Source: Actinobacillus porcinus
Lineage (GTDB): Bacteria > Pseudomonadota > Gammaproteobacteria > Enterobacterales > Pasteurellaceae
Direction of reading: 5' to 3'
DNA: 64,000 nt
Assembly (NCBI RefSeq): GCF_901764995.1
Contig: NZ_CABFKI010000006.1
Location: 94,627 to 158,626, forward strand
In this document: piece after piece, positions 26,407 through 38,731 of the stretch
Numbering within the stretch: position 1 is the stretch's first letter
Layout of the letters: each line of letters starts with the position of its first letter
Translations under genes and position numbers: made by a program
Notes under the pieces: model-generated
The model's input: only the letters and a program-made list of their open reading frames with translations
The model's database searches: none
What the model was told of the DNA's origin: nothing

Positions 26407-29400
26407 ATGGGTTACTCTTATACTGAGAAAAAACGTATTCGTAAAGACTTCGGTAAACGTCCGCAAGTTTTAAACGTACCTTATTTATTAACGATTCAAT
26501 TAGATTCATTCGACAAATTTATTCAACGCGATCCGGAAGGTCAGCAAGGTTTAGAAGCCGCATTCCGTTCTGTGTTCCCAATTGTGAGCAACAATGGTTC
26601 AACAGAATTGCAATATGTGAGCTATAAATTAGGCGAGCCTGTATTTGACGTGCGTGAATGTCAAATCCGTGGCACAACTTTTGCCGCACCGCTCCGCGTG
26701 AAATTACGCCTTGTGAGCTATGATAAAGACGCTGCTCCAGGCACGATTAAAGACATCAAAGAACAAGATGTTTATATGGGCGAAATCCCATTGATGACCG
26801 AAAACGGTACTTTTGTGATTAACGGTACTGAACGTGTTATCGTTTCGCAATTACACCGTAGTCCGGGTGTGTTCTTTGATTCAGATAAAGGTAAAACTCA
26901 TTCATCAGGTAAAGTGCTTTATAACGCACGTATTATTCCTTACCGTGGTTCTTGGTTAGATTTTGAGTTTGACCCGAAAGACAACTTATTTGCTCGTATT
27001 GACCGCCGCCGTAAATTACCGGCGACTATTATTTTACGTGCATTAAACTATAGCACAGAAGAAATCTTAGATTTATTCTTCGATAAAGTTGTATTTGAGA
27101 TCCAAGACAACAAACTTTTAATGGCACTTGTACCGGAACGTTTACGTGGCGAAACAGCGACTTTTGATATTGAAGCCAATGGCAAAGTTTATGTTGAACG
27201 TGGTCGCCGTATTACGGCTCGTCACATTCGTGCCTTAGAAAAAGACAATATCACGCAAGTTGAAGTGCCAACAGATTACATCATTGGCAAAGTGGCGGCG
27301 AAAGATTATGTTGATCTTGAAACAGGCGAAATCATTTGCCCGGCTAATATGGAAATTAGCTTAGAGTTATTAGCCAAATTAGCACAAGCCGGTTACACAA
27401 CTATCGAAACCTTATTTACTAACGATTTAGATTTCGGTCCATATATTTCAGAAACCTTGCGCGTAGATCCATCTCACGACCGTTTAACGGCATTGGTTGA
27501 GATTTATCGTATGATGCGTCCGGGCGAGCCACCAACAAAAGAAGCGGCAGAAGGTTTATTTGACAACCTATTCTTCTCTCAAGAACGTTATGACTTATCC
27601 GCAGTAGGTCGTATGAAATTCAACCGTTCAATTGGTGTTGAAGAAGAAACAGGCAGCGGTGTATTAAGCAAAGAAGACATCGTTAGCGTGATGAAAAAAT
27701 TAATCGACATTCGTAACGGTCGTGGTGAAGTGGATGATATTGACCACTTAGGTAACCGCCGTATCCGTTCAGTGGGTGAAATGGCTGAAAACCAATTCCG
27801 TATTGGTTTAGTACGTGTTGAACGTGCGGTGAAAGAGCGTCTTTCTTTAGGTGACTTAGATGCAGTGACACCACAAGATTTAATCAACGCAAAACCAATT
27901 TCAGCGGCTGTACGCGAATTTTTCGGTTCATCACAATTATCACAATTTATGGACCAAAATAACCCATTATCAGAAGTTACGCATAAACGCCGTATTTCTG
28001 CATTGGGTCCGGGCGGTTTAACGCGTGAACGCGCTGGCTTTGAAGTACGTGACGTACATACTACGCACTACGGTCGTGTGTGTCCAATCGAAACCCCTGA
28101 AGGTCCAAACATCGGTTTGATTAACTCATTGTCTGTTTATGCACGTACCAATGATTATGGTTTCTTAGAAACACCATATCGTAAAGTGGTTGATGGGCAA
28201 GTAACTGAAGAAATCGAATATTTATCTGCGATTGAAGAAGGTAAATATGTGATTGCGCAGGCTAACTCAAACTTAGATGAAAACTTCCGTTTTACCGATG
28301 CTTATGTTACCGCGCGTGGCGAACATGGTGAATCAGGTTTATATCGCCCTGAAGAAATTCACTATATGGACGTTTCCACACAACAAGTGGTTTCTGTGGC
28401 GGCAGCCTTAATCCCATTCCTTGAGCATGACGATGCGAACCGTGCGTTAATGGGTGCAAACATGCAACGTCAAGCAGTACCAACATTACGTGCGGATAAA
28501 CCGTTAGTGGGTACAGGGATGGAAAAACCAATCGCCCTTGACTCCGGTGTTGCGGTGATTGCAAAACGTGGTGGTGTCATTCAATACGTTGATGCTTCAC
28601 GTATCGTGGTAAAAGTAAACGAAGATGAAACCATCCCGGGCGAAGCAGGTATCGATATTTATAACCTGATTAAATACACCCGTTCAAACCAAAACACTTG
28701 TATCAACCAAATTCCTTGTGTGAACTTGGGTGAACCTGTTGGTCGTGGTGAGATCTTGGCAGATGGTCCGTCAACAGATTTAGGTGAATTAGCATTAGGT
28801 CAAAATATCCGTGTGGCATTCATGCCTTGGAACGGTTATAACTTTGAAGACTCAATGTTAGTGTCTGAACGTGTTGTTCAACAAGATCGTTTCACAACCA
28901 TTCATATTCAAGAATTATCTTGCGTGGCGCGTGATACTAAATTAGGCGCAGAAGAAATTACTGCAGATATTCCGAATGTGGGTGAATCCGCGTTAAGCAA
29001 ACTGGATGAATCAGGTATTGTTTATGTGGGGGCTGAAGTTAAAGGTGGCGACATCTTAGTAGGTAAAGTAACACCGAAAGGCGAAACCCAATTAACGCCG
29101 GAAGAGAAACTTTTACGTGCGATCTTTGGTGAAAAAGCCTCCGATGTTAAAGATTCTTCATTACGTGTGCCTAACGGTACTTCAGGTACAGTTATTGACG
29201 TTCAAGTCTTTACGCGCGATGGCGTAGAGAAAGACAAACGTGCGCTTGAAATTGAAGAAATGCAATTAAAACAAGCGAAAAAAGACCTTGTTGAAGAATT
29301 AGAAATTTTAGAAGCAGGTTTATTCTCACGCGTTCGCCACTTATTAGTGGAAGGCGGTATTAATGAGAAAGAATTGGATAAATTAGACCGCACTAAATGG

Positions 29401-30435
29401 TTAGAACAAACCTTAAGTGATGAAGCGAAACAAAACCAATTAGAACAACTTGCAGAACAATACGAAGAGTTACGCAAAGACTTCGAGCATAAACTTGAAG
29501 TGAAACGTGGCAAAATTATCCAAGGGGATGATTTAGCACCAGGCGTTCAAAAAGTGGTGAAAGTGTACTTGGCGGTGAAACGTCAAATTCAACCTGGGGA
29601 TAAAATGGCGGGTCGCCATGGTAACAAAGGTGTTATCTCAAAAATTAACCCGGTTGAAGATATGCCATACGATGAAAACGGTCAACCTGTTGAAATCGTG
29701 TTGAACCCACTGGGCGTACCTTCACGTATGAACATCGGTCAGATCCTTGAAACGCACTTAGGTTTAGCGGCGAAAGGTATCGGTGACCAAATTAACGCAA
29801 TGATCAAACAGCAACAATCTGTGGCGAAATTGCGTGAATATATCCAAAAAGCTTACGACTTAGGTGGCGGTTCACAAAAAGTAGATCTAAGCACATTTAC
29901 AGACGAAGAGGTGATGCGCTTAGCTGAAAACTTGCGTAAAGGTTTACCGCTTGCAACACCAGTATTTGATGGTGCGCACGAAAGCGAAATTAAAGAGCTA
30001 TTAAAACTAGGTGGACTACCGACTTCGGGTCAAATTACCTTGTACGATGGTCGTACGGGTGAAAAATTCGAGCGTCCGGTAACCGTAGGTTATATGTATA
30101 TGCTCAAATTGAACCACTTAGTTGACGACAAAATGCATGCTCGTTCAACAGGTTCTTATAGTCTTGTTACACAACAACCATTGGGTGGTAAAGCACAATT
30201 CGGTGGTCAACGTTTCGGTGAGATGGAGGTATGGGCATTAGAAGCATACGGTGCTGCATACACATTACAAGAAATGTTAACCGTGAAATCCGATGACGTG
30301 AACGGCCGTACGAAGATGTATAAAAACATCGTGGGCGGTACCCACTATATGGAACCAGGTACGCCAGAGTCTTTCAATGTAATTATGAAAGAAATTCGCT
30401 CGCTTGGTCTTAACATTGACTTAGACGAAGAGTAA
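26407..30435 (+). CDS. rpoB: RNA polymerase beta subunit
   Basis: RpoB is the catalytic beta subunit and the site of rifampicin binding. The 1342 residues match E. coli in length. Recognisable regions include the N-terminal [19 protein letters not shown], the rifampicin cluster [31 protein letters not shown] region, [13 protein letters not shown] near the active centre, and the end [13 protein letters not shown]. The rifampicin-cluster residues visible (Gln, Asp, His, Arg, Ser) are wild type. It lies between two structured spacers and is followed by rpoC. Confidence 0.99.
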   Translation: MGYSYTEKKRIRKDFGKRPQVLNVPYLLTIQLDSFDKFIQRDPEGQQGLEAAFRSVFPIVSNNGSTELQYVSYKLGEPVFDVRECQIRGTTFAAPLRVKLRLVSYDKDAAPGTIKDIKEQDVYMGEIPLMTENGTFVINGTERVIVSQLHRSPGVFFDSDKGKTHSSGKVLYNARIIPYRGSWLDFEFDPKDNLFARIDRRRKLPATIILRALNYSTEEILDLFFDKVVFEIQDNKLLMALVPERLRGETATFDIEANGKVYVERGRRITARHIRALEKDNITQVEVPTDYIIGKVAAKDYVDLETGEIICPANMEISLELLAKLAQAGYTTIETLFTNDLDFGPYISETLRVDPSHDRLTALVEIYRMMRPGEPPTKEAAEGLFDNLFFSQERYDLSAVGRMKFNRSIGVEEETGSGVLSKEDIVSVMKKLIDIRNGRGEVDDIDHLGNRRIRSVGEMAENQFRIGLVRVERAVKERLSLGDLDAVTPQDLINAKPISAAVREFFGSSQLSQFMDQNNPLSEVTHKRRISALGPGGLTRERAGFEVRDVHTTHYGRVCPIETPEGPNIGLINSLSVYARTNDYGFLETPYRKVVDGQVTEEIEYLSAIEEGKYVIAQANSNLDENFRFTDAYVTARGEHGESGLYRPEEIHYMDVSTQQVVSVAAALIPFLEHDDANRALMGANMQRQAVPTLRADKPLVGTGMEKPIALDSGVAVIAKRGGVIQYVDASRIVVKVNEDETIPGEAGIDIYNLIKYTRSNQNTCINQIPCVNLGEPVGRGEILADGPSTDLGELALGQNIRVAFMPWNGYNFEDSMLVSERVVQQDRFTTIHIQELSCVARDTKLGAEEITADIPNVGESALSKLDESGIVYVGAEVKGGDILVGKVTPKGETQLTPEEKLLRAIFGEKASDVKDSSLRVPNGTSGTVIDVQVFTRDGVEKDKRALEIEEMQLKQAKKDLVEELEILEAGLFSRVRHLLVEGGINEKELDKLDRTKWLEQTLSDEAKQNQLEQLAEQYEELRKDFEHKLEVKRGKIIQGDDLAPGVQKVVKVYLAVKRQIQPGDKMAGRHGNKGVISKINPVEDMPYDENGQPVEIVLNPLGVPSRMNIGQILETHLGLAAKGIGDQINAMIKQQQSVAKLREYIQKAYDLGGGSQKVDLSTFTDEEVMRLAENLRKGLPLATPVFDGAHESEIKELLKLGGLPTSGQITLYDGRTGEKFERPVTVGYMYMLKLNHLVDDKMHARSTGSYSLVTQQPLGGKAQFGGQRFGEMEVWALEAYGAAYTLQEMLTVKSDDVNGRTKMYKNIVGGTHYMEPGTPESFNVIMKEIRSLGLNIDLDEE

Positions 30436-30461
30436 TTTTCGTCAATAGCGACAAATCCGCG

Positions 30462-30504
30462 CAAAGTGCGGTCAAAAATCTTGTATTTTTTCAACCGCAC
30501 TTTG
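30462..30504 (+). repeat. Inverted uptake-signal hairpin between rpoB and rpoC
   Basis: CAAAGTGCGGT (30462-30472) pairs perfectly with ACCGCACTTTG (30494-30504). The inner bases TCAAAAAT and ATTTTTTCA can extend the stem. No T tract follows, and the genes must be co-transcribed, so this is more likely a processing site than a terminator. Confidence 0.7.
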
Positions 30505-30535
30505 AATATCTTTAACTCCGAGTGGAGCAAAATCT

Positions 30536-33500
30536 GTGAAAGATTTAGTTAATTTTTTAAAAGCGCAATCAAAAACAGCTGAAGATTTTGATGTGATTAA
30601 AATCGGTTTAGCCTCACCAGATATGATCCGTTCATGGTCATTTGGTGAAGTGAAAAAACCGGAAACCATTAACTACCGTACATTTAAACCAGAACGTGAC
30701 GGTCTTTTTTGTGCACGTATTTTCGGGCCGGTAAAAGATTACGAATGTTTATGTGGTAAATATAAACGTTTAAAACACCGTGGTGTGATCTGTGAAAAAT
30801 GTGGTGTTGAAGTTACACAAACTAAAGTACGCCGTGAGCGTATGGGGCATATTGAATTAGCCTCTCCGGTTGCACACATTTGGTTCTTAAAATCACTTCC
30901 GTCCCGTATCGGCTTATTATTAGATATGCCATTACGTGATATTGAGCGTGTGCTTTATTTTGAATCATACATTGTGATCGAGCCGGGTATGACTGATTTA
31001 GAAAAAGGTCAGTTATTAACCGAAGAGCAATATTTAGACGCTGAAGAACGTTGGGCAGATGAATTCGATGCGAAAATGGGGGCGGAAGCTATCCAAGCCA
31101 TTTTACGCAATATGGATTTAGAGCATGAATGTGAAACCTTACGTGAAGAGTTACAAGAAACCAACTCAGAAACGAAACGTAAGAAAATCACCAAGCGTTT
31201 GAAATTATTAGAAGCTTTCATTCAATCCGGTAACAAACCGGAATGGATGGTAATGACCGTATTACCGGTTCTTCCACCGGATTTACGTCCGTTAGTCCCA
31301 TTGGACGGTGGTCGTTTTGCCACTTCAGATTTGAATGATTTATATCGCCGTGTAATTAACCGTAACAACCGTTTAAAACGTCTTCTAGACTTAATCGCGC
31401 CGGATATTATCGTACGTAACGAAAAACGTATGCTACAAGAATCTGTGGATGCGTTGTTAGATAACGGTCGCCGCGGTCGTGCGATTACCGGTTCAAATCG
31501 CCGTCCATTAAAATCACTTGCGGATATGATCAAAGGTAAACAAGGTCGTTTCCGTCAAAACTTATTAGGTAAACGTGTTGACTATTCAGGTCGTTCTGTA
31601 ATCACCGTAGGTCCATACTTGCACCTACATCAATGTGGTTTACCGAAAAAAATGGCGTTGGAATTATTCCGTCCGTTTATCTATGCGAAATTAGAAAGTC
31701 GTGGTTATGCAACAACCATTAAAGCCGCGAAGAAAATGGTTGAGCGTGAAGACGCTATCGTATGGGATATTCTTGCGGATGTAATTCGTGAACATCCAAT
31801 TTTATTAAACCGTGCGCCAACCTTGCACCGTTTAGGTATCCAAGCCTTTGAACCAATCTTAATTGAAGGTAAAGCGATCCAGTTACACCCGCTTGTTTGT
31901 GCGGCGTTTAACGCGGACTTCGATGGTGACCAAATGGCGGTTCACGTTCCGTTGACATTAGAAGCGCAATTAGAAGCGCGTGCATTAATGATGTCAACCA
32001 ACAACATTTTATCACCGGCAAGTGGTGAGCCGATTATCGTGCCTTCACAAGACGTGGTATTAGGTCTTTACTATATGACACGCGATAAAGTGAACGGTAA
32101 AGGCGAAGGTATGTTGTTACAAGACCCACGTGAAGCAGAAAAAGCCTATCGTACAGGTCAAGCAGAATTACATTCTCGCGTTAAAGTTCGCATTACCGAA
32201 CACGAGAAAAACGAAGCCGGTGAATGGGTTGCAAAAACAACCTTAACGGATACGACTGTTGGTCGAGCTATTTTATGGATGATCGCACCAAAAGGGATGC
32301 CATTTAGCTTGTTTAACCAAACCTTAGGCAAAAAAGCGATTTCAAAATTAATCAATGAATGTTATCGCCGCTTAGGAATGAAAGAAAGCGTGATGTTCGC
32401 AGACCATATTATGTACACCGGTTTTGCTTACGCGGCACGTTCAGGTTCATCTGTTGGTATCGATGATATGGTGATTCCTGAGAAGAAATATGAAATTATT
32501 TCTGCAGCAGAAGCTGAAGTGGCAGAGATTCAAGAACAGTTCCAATCAGGTCTTGTAACCGCAGGTGAGCGTTATAACAAAGTCATCGATATTTGGGCTG
32601 CGGCAAATGAACGCGTAGCGAAAGTGATGATGGAAAACCTTTCAACGGAAGAAGTGCTCAACCGTGAAGGTAACCCTGAAAAACAAGCGTCATTCAACAG
32701 CATCTTTATGATGGCAGACTCGGGTGCGCGTGGTTCTGCGGCACAGATTCGTCAGTTAGCCGGTATGCGTGGTTTGATGGCACGTCCGGACGGTTCGATT
32801 ATCGAAACCCCAATTACTGCGAACTTCCGTGAAGGTTTGAACGTATTACAGTACTTTATTTCAACCCACGGTGCGCGTAAAGGTTTGGCGGATACCGCGT
32901 TAAAAACAGCGAACTCAGGTTACTTAACACGCCGTTTAGTTGATGTAGCACAAGACTTAGTGATTACAGAAGACGACTGTGGTACACACGAAGGTATTCA
33001 AATGATGCCATTAATTGAAGGTGGCGATGAAAAAGTACCATTACGTGAATTAGTATTAGGTCGCGTGGTTGCTGAAGATGTCTTCAAACCGGGTACGGAA
33101 GAAGTCTTAATTCCACGTAACACATTGATTGACGAAAACTGGTGTAACATCATTGATGAAAACTCAGTAGATAGCATCAAGGTGCGTTCAGTGGTAACTT
33201 GTGACACAGACTTTGGTGTGTGTGCGAAATGTTACGGTCGTGACTTGGCGCGCGGTCACTTGATTAACCAAGGTGAAGCAGTGGGTGTTATTGCGGCACA
33301 ATCTATCGGTGAACCGGGTACACAGTTAACCATGCGTACGTTCCATATCGGTGGTGCGGCATCTGCGGCAGCGAAAGAATCAAGCGTACAGGTGAAAAAC
33401 AACGGTACAATTCGTTTAGCGAATATTAAATCGGTGACCAACCACGAAGGTAAATTAGTTTTAACGTCTCGTAATACAGAATTAACCGTTATCGATGCAT

Positions 33501-34804
33501 TCGGTCGTACAAAAGAACACTATAAATTACCTTATGGTGCAACGTTAAACAAAGTTGATGGTGCAGAAGTCAATGCGGGTGAAACTGTTGCAAACTGGGA
33601 TCCGCATACAATGCCGGTGGTTTCTGAAGTTGCAGGTTTCGTAAAATTTGTTGATATTGTTGATGGTTTAACAGTAAGCCGTCAAACAGATGAATTAACA
33701 GGTTTATCATCAATCTTAGTCCAAGATGTGGGTGAACGTGCGACAGCAGGTAAAGACTTACGTCCGGCGATCAAATTAGTTGACGCTAAAGGCAACGATA
33801 TTTTAATCGCAGGCACAGACGTAGTTGCTCAATACTTCTTACCGGGTAAAGCCATTGTTACTTTAGATGATGGTGCGGAAATCAAAGTGGGTGATCCACT
33901 TGCACGTATTCCACAAGAATCTGTGGGAACAAAAGATATTACCGGTGGTCTTCCACGCGTAGCAGACTTATTCGAAGCACGTAAACCGAAAGAGCCGGCA
34001 ATCTTAGCGGAAATTTCAGGTATCGTGTCATTCGGTAAAGAAACCAAAGGTAAACGCCGTCTATTAATTACCCCAACAGATGGTGGCGAAACTTACGAAG
34101 AAATGATTCCAAAATGGCGTCAGCTCAACGTATTCGAAGGCGAAATGGTACAACGTGGCGACTTGATCTCTGATGGTGCAGAAGCGCCGCACGATATCTT
34201 ACGCCTACGTGGTGTTCATGCTGTAACGGAATACATCGTTAACGAAGTGCAAGAAGTTTACCGCCTACAAGGGGTAAAAATTAACGATAAGCACATCGAA
34301 GTAATCGTTCGTCAAATGTTACGTAAAGCGGTCATTACCAATGCTTACGATTCTGAATTCTTAGAAGGTGAGCAAGTGGAAGTGGCACGTATTAAAATCG
34401 TTAACCGTAAACGTGCTGCGGAAGGCAAACCGTTGGTTGAATTCGAACGTGAATTGCTTGGTATTACCAAAGCATCATTGGCAACTGAGTCATTTATCTC
34501 AGCGGCATCGTTCCAAGAAACCACACGTGTTCTTACCGAAGCAGCTGTTGCAGGTAAACGCGATGAATTACGTGGCTTAAAAGAGAACGTGATTGTAGGT
34601 CGTTTAATCCCGGCAGGTACAGGTTTTGCGTATCACCAAAACCGTATTAAAAACCGTGCAGCAGGATTTGAAGCACATGAAGAACCTGAAGTGAAATTCT
34701 CAGCGGCAGATGAAGCTGAAATTGAAGCAGAGTTCAACATCATTGCTGAAGATGATCCAACAGCAAGCCTAGCAGAAATGCTTAATATGGCTGACGATGA
34801 GTAA
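30536..34804 (+). CDS. rpoC: RNA polymerase beta' subunit
   Basis: RpoC provides the catalytic magnesium site and the clamp. The 1422-residue protein starts at GTG 30536 ([11 protein letters not shown]), with GGAG eight bases upstream; E. coli rpoC also uses GTG. Zinc site 1 is [20 protein letters not shown], the active site NADFDGDQM (about residues 458-466), and zinc site 2 is [19 protein letters not shown]. The C terminus is acidic ([16 protein letters not shown]). A strong terminator follows. I found no perfect uptake signal inside rpoB or rpoC. Confidence 0.99.
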   Translation: MKDLVNFLKAQSKTAEDFDVIKIGLASPDMIRSWSFGEVKKPETINYRTFKPERDGLFCARIFGPVKDYECLCGKYKRLKHRGVICEKCGVEVTQTKVRRERMGHIELASPVAHIWFLKSLPSRIGLLLDMPLRDIERVLYFESYIVIEPGMTDLEKGQLLTEEQYLDAEERWADEFDAKMGAEAIQAILRNMDLEHECETLREELQETNSETKRKKITKRLKLLEAFIQSGNKPEWMVMTVLPVLPPDLRPLVPLDGGRFATSDLNDLYRRVINRNNRLKRLLDLIAPDIIVRNEKRMLQESVDALLDNGRRGRAITGSNRRPLKSLADMIKGKQGRFRQNLLGKRVDYSGRSVITVGPYLHLHQCGLPKKMALELFRPFIYAKLESRGYATTIKAAKKMVEREDAIVWDILADVIREHPILLNRAPTLHRLGIQAFEPILIEGKAIQLHPLVCAAFNADFDGDQMAVHVPLTLEAQLEARALMMSTNNILSPASGEPIIVPSQDVVLGLYYMTRDKVNGKGEGMLLQDPREAEKAYRTGQAELHSRVKVRITEHEKNEAGEWVAKTTLTDTTVGRAILWMIAPKGMPFSLFNQTLGKKAISKLINECYRRLGMKESVMFADHIMYTGFAYAARSGSSVGIDDMVIPEKKYEIISAAEAEVAEIQEQFQSGLVTAGERYNKVIDIWAAANERVAKVMMENLSTEEVLNREGNPEKQASFNSIFMMADSGARGSAAQIRQLAGMRGLMARPDGSIIETPITANFREGLNVLQYFISTHGARKGLADTALKTANSGYLTRRLVDVAQDLVITEDDCGTHEGIQMMPLIEGGDEKVPLRELVLGRVVAEDVFKPGTEEVLIPRNTLIDENWCNIIDENSVDSIKVRSVVTCDTDFGVCAKCYGRDLARGHLINQGEAVGVIAAQSIGEPGTQLTMRTFHIGGAASAAAKESSVQVKNNGTIRLANIKSVTNHEGKLVLTSRNTELTVIDAFGRTKEHYKLPYGATLNKVDGAEVNAGETVANWDPHTMPVVSEVAGFVKFVDIVDGLTVSRQTDELTGLSSILVQDVGERATAGKDLRPAIKLVDAKGNDILIAGTDVVAQYFLPGKAIVTLDDGAEIKVGDPLARIPQESVGTKDITGGLPRVADLFEARKPKEPAILAEISGIVSFGKETKGKRRLLITPTDGGETYEEMIPKWRQLNVFEGEMVQRGDLISDGAEAPHDILRLRGVHAVTEYIVNEVQEVYRLQGVKINDKHIEVIVRQMLRKAVITNAYDSEFLEGEQVEVARIKIVNRKRAAEGKPLVEFERELLGITKASLATESFISAASFQETTRVLTEAAVAGKRDELRGLKENVIVGRLIPAGTGFAYHQNRIKNRAAGFEAHEEPEVKFSAADEAEIEAEFNIIAEDDPTASLAEMLNMADDE

Positions 34805-34819
34805 TCATAAAAGCTAATA

Positions 34820-34858
34820 AAATCCCCTGAAATTTGATTTCAGGGGATTTTTTTTTAT
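34820..34858 (+). terminator. Intrinsic terminator after rpoC
   Basis: AAATCCCCTGAAA (34820-34832) pairs with TTTCAGGGGATTT (34838-34850), a perfect 13-bp stem followed by a run of Ts. It ends the rplJL-rpoBC operon. Confidence 0.92.
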
Positions 34859-34970
34859 TAACAATATTTAGGGTTTGTCGATGTCTTGTGCTTATAAAAT
34901 ATACTATTTTATACTTTGTACGCAAAATGTGTACTAGGTTTATAGTTGAGTGGCTTTGCTACTCTAATTC

Positions 34971-35025
34971 TCAGCCCCAAAGGGGCTGATTTATGCGTAA
35001 CCCAGTATGGCTCAGCCATGCTGGG
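34971..35025. repeat. Compound palindrome between rpoC and mutM
   Basis: There are two hairpins. TCAGCCCC (34971-34978)/GGGGCTGA (34982-34989) is perfect with an AAA loop. CCCAGTATGG (35001-35010)/CCATGCTGGG (35016-35025) has one G-U pair. The order (GGGGCTGA, a T/A-rich joint, GTAACCC, a stem, GGCTC, the complementary stem) repeats that at 1581-1655. The rest of 34859-35093 shows no gene. Confidence 0.6.
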
Positions 35026-35093
35026 ATCTTAAATAAATACTGATTGATGATTTTGCAATCTCAAAACATCAATAAGCCCTAATATAAATTAAC

Positions 35094-35906
35094 TTATTTC
35101 TTTTGGCATTTCGGGCAAATATAACTATTCCGTTGCCCAACAACTAAACTTTCAATTTTATGACCGCACTTTGGACAAGGTTCCCCTTTCTTGCCATAAA
35201 TTTGTAATTCCTGCGCAAAATACCCGGGTTTCCCATCTGGTTGTAGAAAATCTTTTAATGTTGTGCCGCCTTGCTGAATGGCCCGAGTGAGTTCAGTTTT
35301 GATGGTTCGTGCTAATGCTTCTGCATCTTGCTTGGTTATCTTTCCTGCCGGCTTTTCAGGATGAAGTCCACAGTAAAATAAGACTTCATTAGCGTAAATA
35401 TTGCCGACACCGACAACTACGGCGTTATCCATTAAAAAGGATTTAAGTGCGGTAGATTTTTTGCGTGATTTTTTAAAGAGATATTCGCTATTAAATTCAT
35501 CCGAAAGTGGCTCAGGGCCAAGTTTGGTAAAGAGATGAAAGCTATCTAAATTGGTCGTCCATAACCATGCACCAAAACGTCTTGGGTCGTTATATCGCAT
35601 AATTTTGCCATTGCTCATCACAATATCGAGATGATCGTGTTTTTCGATGGGATCTTTGTCAGTCACAATACGAACAGATCCTGACATTCCGAGATGACCA
35701 ATAATAAACCCTTTTTCGGTATGAATAATAAGATACTTGGCGCGGCGTGAAAGTGCGGTCACTTTTTGATGAGAAATTTGCGTCAATTCTGGGCTCACTT
35801 CCCAGCGTAATTTAGGTTGTCTGACGATAATTTTTTCGATGAAAAAGGCGTTGAGATAAGGGGCAATGCCATTTTTTGCTGTTTCAACTTCAGGTAACTC
35901 AGGCAT
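35094..35906 (-). CDS. mutM: Formamidopyrimidine-DNA glycosylase MutM
   Basis: MutM (Fpg) removes 8-oxoguanine and ring-opened purines and nicks the DNA. The 270 residues begin MPELPEVET, supplying the N-terminal proline nucleophile and Glu. They contain the helix-two-turn-helix region [17 protein letters not shown] and a C-terminal zinc finger [24 protein letters not shown]. Length and features match E. coli MutM (269). It follows rpmBG on the same strand, as in E. coli, but a terminator lies between. Three uptake signals occur inside the gene. Confidence 0.97.
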   Translation of the reverse strand: MPELPEVETAKNGIAPYLNAFFIEKIIVRQPKLRWEVSPELTQISHQKVTALSRRAKYLIIHTEKGFIIGHLGMSGSVRIVTDKDPIEKHDHLDIVMSNGKIMRYNDPRRFGAWLWTTNLDSFHLFTKLGPEPLSDEFNSEYLFKKSRKKSTALKSFLMDNAVVVGVGNIYANEVLFYCGLHPEKPAGKITKQDAEALARTIKTELTRAIQQGGTTLKDFLQPDGKPGYFAQELQIYGKKGEPCPKCGHKIESLVVGQRNSYICPKCQKK

Positions 35907-35948
35907 TTTATTCTCCTATTATTCTCTTAAGAACGGTAAATGGGTAAT

Positions 35949-35980
35949 AAAAAACCCGAATTTGCATTCGGGCTTTTTAA
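35949..35980 (-). terminator. Terminator after rpmG
   Basis: CCCGAAT (35955-35961) and ATTCGGG (35966-35972) form a stem flanked by A and T runs. On the minus strand it ends rpmBG ahead of mutM. The flanks would allow function in both directions. Confidence 0.8.
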
Positions 35981-35996
35981 TTGATGTGAGACTAAA

Positions 35997-36167
35997 TTAT
36001 TTGATTTTAGCTTCACGATAAATAACGTGTTGACGAACAACGGGATCAAATTTTTTGATTTCCATTTTTTCCGGCATATTACGTTTGTTTTTATCTGTTG
36101 TGTAGAAGTGACCAGTTCCTGCTGAAGAAACTAAACGGATTTTCTCACGAGCGCCTTTAGCTGCCAT
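35997..36167 (-). CDS. rpmG: 50S ribosomal protein L33
   Basis: L33 is a small protein near the ribosomal E site. The 56-residue frame translates to a protein starting [19 protein letters not shown] and ending [11 protein letters not shown], almost identical to E. coli L33 (55 residues). It lacks the CxxC pairs of zinc-binding L33 forms. It starts 11 bases after the rpmB stop with an AAGGAGC Shine-Dalgarno sequence. Confidence 0.97.
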   Translation of the reverse strand: MAAKGAREKIRLVSSAGTGHFYTTDKNKRNMPEKMEIKKFDPVVRQHVIYREAKIK

Positions 36168-36178
36168 TTCTTAGCTCC

Positions 36179-36415
36179 TTAGATTTTTTCGCCACGAGCA
36201 CGGATTTCAGCTAATACTGCATCAATGCCTTTTTTATCGATAATACGCATACCTTTCGCTGTTAAGCGTAAAGTTACGAAACGGTTTTCTGACTCAACCC
36301 AGAAACGGTGAGTGTGTAAGTTTGGTAAAAAACGACGACGAGTCGCGTTTAATGCGTGCGAACGGTTGTTACCAACTGCTGGACGCTTGCCTGTTACTTG
36401 ACAGACTCTAGACAT
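36179..36415 (-). CDS. rpmB: 50S ribosomal protein L28
   Basis: L28 is a 50S assembly protein. Starting at ATG 36415 ([23 protein letters not shown]) it has 78 residues, the E. coli length. The end is [22 protein letters not shown]. Only the first cysteine of the usual zinc set is present, as in the enterobacterial form. It leads rpmB-rpmG and is driven by the promoter at 36540-36568, through a structured leader of about 118 bases. Confidence 0.98.
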
Positions 36416-36533
36416 AATAATCTCCAATAATTAAATATAAGCTCGAGCTTACGGTTCGGATACAAGTTCAAGGAAAGCCTTGAGAGCCACCTCGTCAGGT
36501 CGCTAGTCGCCGACCCGCTTACTATATTAAAGG
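36416..36533 (-). promoter_or_regulatory. Structured 5' leader of rpmBG
   Basis: The predicted leader RNA contains three hairpins: GGTCG...CGACC, TCAAGG-CTTT-CCTTGA, and the palindrome TAAGCTCGAGCTTA shortly before the Shine-Dalgarno. No short reading frame explains them. It may serve autogenous control by L28 or L33; this is inference. Confidence 0.45.
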
Positions 36534-36539
36534 TCGCAA

Positions 36540-36568
36540 ATTATACTTGCTTTATTCTGTTTTCTCAA
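36540..36568 (-). promoter_or_regulatory. rpmB promoter
   Basis: On the minus strand TTGAGA (36568-36563), a 17-base spacer and a perfect TATAAT (36545-36540). RNA would start near 36533. Confidence 0.8.
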
Positions 36569-36636
36569 GGGGAAAATAGCTTTTCCATTAAAAACCGCGA
36601 AATTTTACACGAAAACGCATGAAGATCCAACAATTC

Positions 36637-37299
36637 TTATAACCAACCCTGTTCTGCAAAGGAAAAGTAACTGCCTTTACCGATGACAAAATGATCTAAG
36701 ATGCGGATTTCCATTAGTTCAGCCGCATTTTTGATCTTTTCGGTAATCTGTTGATCTGAACGGCTGGGTTCGGCTAAACCAGAGGGATGATTATGCGCAA
36801 GAATTAATGCGGCAGCGTTGCAATAAAGGGCGGTTTTAATGATTTCACGCGGATAAACGCTGGCGGCATTAATGGTACCAAGAAACATTTCTTCTGTTTT
36901 GATTAAGCGATGTTGATTATCTAAAAACAATACCAGAAACACTTCCCTTTCTCGATGTTCCAATTCAGTTTGCAAATACATTCTTGCGGTATTGGGATCG
37001 GTAAATTCATGGGCAAATTTTAATTCGTCAAGTAAATAACGCTTTGTCATTTCTGTGCAGGCTTGTAGTTGGATATATTGTGTAATCCCAATACCTTTAA
37101 ATGTGCAAAATTCTTTTTGGGATGAGGTAATTAAACCTCGTAATGATCCAAAATGTTCAAGGACATTTTGAGAGAGTTGCATCACGGGGCAATTTTTTAT
37201 GCCTGTGCGCAAAAATATGGCGAGTAATTCGTGATCAGCAAGGGAATTGGCGCCATATTGCAGTAATTTTTCCCTAGGCATCAAAGAGGGATTTGTCAT
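36637..37299 (-). CDS. radC: RadC family JAMM-domain protein
   Basis: RadC proteins carry a JAB1/MPN/Mov34 metalloprotease-like domain; despite the name a repair role is not established. The 220 residues have an N-terminal helix-hairpin-helix portion and a C-terminal domain with the metal motif AHNHPSGLAEPSRSD (HxH followed by Asp). They end LDHFVIGKGSYFSFAEQGWL, the family signature. The position, divergent from coaBC and beside rpmBG, is conserved in E. coli and H. influenzae. Confidence 0.96.
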   Translation of the reverse strand: MTNPSLMPREKLLQYGANSLADHELLAIFLRTGIKNCPVMQLSQNVLEHFGSLRGLITSSQKEFCTFKGIGITQYIQLQACTEMTKRYLLDELKFAHEFTDPNTARMYLQTELEHREREVFLVLFLDNQHRLIKTEEMFLGTINAASVYPREIIKTALYCNAAALILAHNHPSGLAEPSRSDQQITEKIKNAAELMEIRILDHFVIGKGSYFSFAEQGWL

Positions 37300-37507
37300 A
37301 AAAATTCCTAATATATTAATATGTTGGAGGCGGCTTTTTTATTGAAAGATAAACCGCCACTCGTTTCTTTATGCAAGATAAATAAACGGAAAAAGAAAGG
37401 CGAGAGCGTGGCAGAAAATTTGGAATTAAGATCACAAAATTAAATGTTTTCTTGATAAAAATTAAAGTACAATGGTCAGTTCAGTAAGAAGTGAAAAAGG
37501 ACTAACA

Positions 37508-38716
37508 ATGTCAGATTTACAAGGGAAACGAGTGGTTGTCGGTATTACAGGCGGAATTGCTGCCTATAAAACCATTGAGTTAATTCGTTTATTACGTAAG
37601 GCAGACGCAGAAGTGCGGGTCGTATTAACCCCCGCTGCAGCGGAATTTGTAACACCTTTAACGTTGCAAGCCATTTCAGGAAATCCCGTTTCACAATCTT
37701 TATTAGATCCATCTGCAGAATTATTCATGGGGCATATTGAGCTCGCAAAATGGGCGGATATTGTTGTGGTTGCCCCCGCAACGGCGGATTTTATTGCGCG
37801 TATGACTGTGGGGATGGCAAATGATTTATTATCAACCCTTTGCCTTGCTACTGCTGCGCCAATTTTGCTTGCGCCTGCGATGAATCAACAAATGTATGCA
37901 CAAACGGTGACACAAGAAAATATTGCTAAGCTGATTCAACGTGGCGTGAAATTTATTGGCCCGAATTCAGGGGCGCAAGCTTGTGGTGATGTGGGCGCAG
38001 GGCGTATGTCCGAACCGGCTGAAATTTTTACCGCACTTTGTGAACATTTCAGCATCAAAAAAGATTTGCTGGGATTAACGGTAGCCATTACGGCGGGCCC
38101 AACGCAAGAAGCCATTGACCCGGTTCGCTATATTAGCAATCATAGCTCAGGGAAAATGGGCTATGCGATTGCACAAGCTTTTGCGGATCGCGGTGCGGAA
38201 GTAACCCTAATTAGTGGACCGGTTAATTTACCAACGCCAGCGCATGTGAATCGTATCAATGTGATTTCCGCCCAAGAAATGTGGCAGGTTGCTATGGAAA
38301 GTGCGGTGAAAAATCAGCTATTTATTGGTTGTGCGGCGGTGGCGGATTATCGAATGGCGGAAATTTCGACACAAAAAATCAAGAAAACCGGCGATAATGA
38401 TGAACTGACTTTACGTTTGGTTAAAAACCCAGACATTATTGCGAGTGTCGCCGCACTTGATGAACAGCGTCCATTTGTGGTAGGTTTTGCTGCGGAAACA
38501 CAAAATGTGGAAGCATATGCTAAGGACAAATTGCAGCGAAAAAATTTGGATATGATTTGTGCCAATAATGTAGCGGGCGGTGCAGTCTTTGGTGAAGATC
38601 AAAATGCTTTACATTTATTTTGGAAAGATGGTGAGAAATTATTGCCAACTTGCTCAAAAACCAAATTGGCGCAAGGCTTAGTACAAGAAATTGTTGAACG
38701 ATTTATAACCCGATAA
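37508..38716 (+). CDS. coaBC: Bifunctional phosphopantothenoylcysteine decarboxylase/phosphopantothenate-cysteine ligase
   Basis: CoaBC (Dfp) carries out two steps of coenzyme A synthesis. I start it at ATG 37508 ([11 protein letters not shown]) because AAGGA lies just upstream, giving 402 residues; E. coli has 406. The N-terminal flavoprotein half has [16 protein letters not shown], the histidine in [10 protein letters not shown] and APAMNQQMY. The conserved CoaC loop cysteine is in [13 protein letters not shown]. The CoaB half contains [26 protein letters not shown] and AAVADYR. It is followed by dut 15 bases later. Confidence 0.96.
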   Translation: MSDLQGKRVVVGITGGIAAYKTIELIRLLRKADAEVRVVLTPAAAEFVTPLTLQAISGNPVSQSLLDPSAELFMGHIELAKWADIVVVAPATADFIARMTVGMANDLLSTLCLATAAPILLAPAMNQQMYAQTVTQENIAKLIQRGVKFIGPNSGAQACGDVGAGRMSEPAEIFTALCEHFSIKKDLLGLTVAITAGPTQEAIDPVRYISNHSSGKMGYAIAQAFADRGAEVTLISGPVNLPTPAHVNRINVISAQEMWQVAMESAVKNQLFIGCAAVADYRMAEISTQKIKKTGDNDELTLRLVKNPDIIASVAALDEQRPFVVGFAAETQNVEAYAKDKLQRKNLDMICANNVAGGAVFGEDQNALHLFWKDGEKLLPTCSKTKLAQGLVQEIVERFITR

Positions 38717-38731
38717 GAGAACAAAGAAGAA

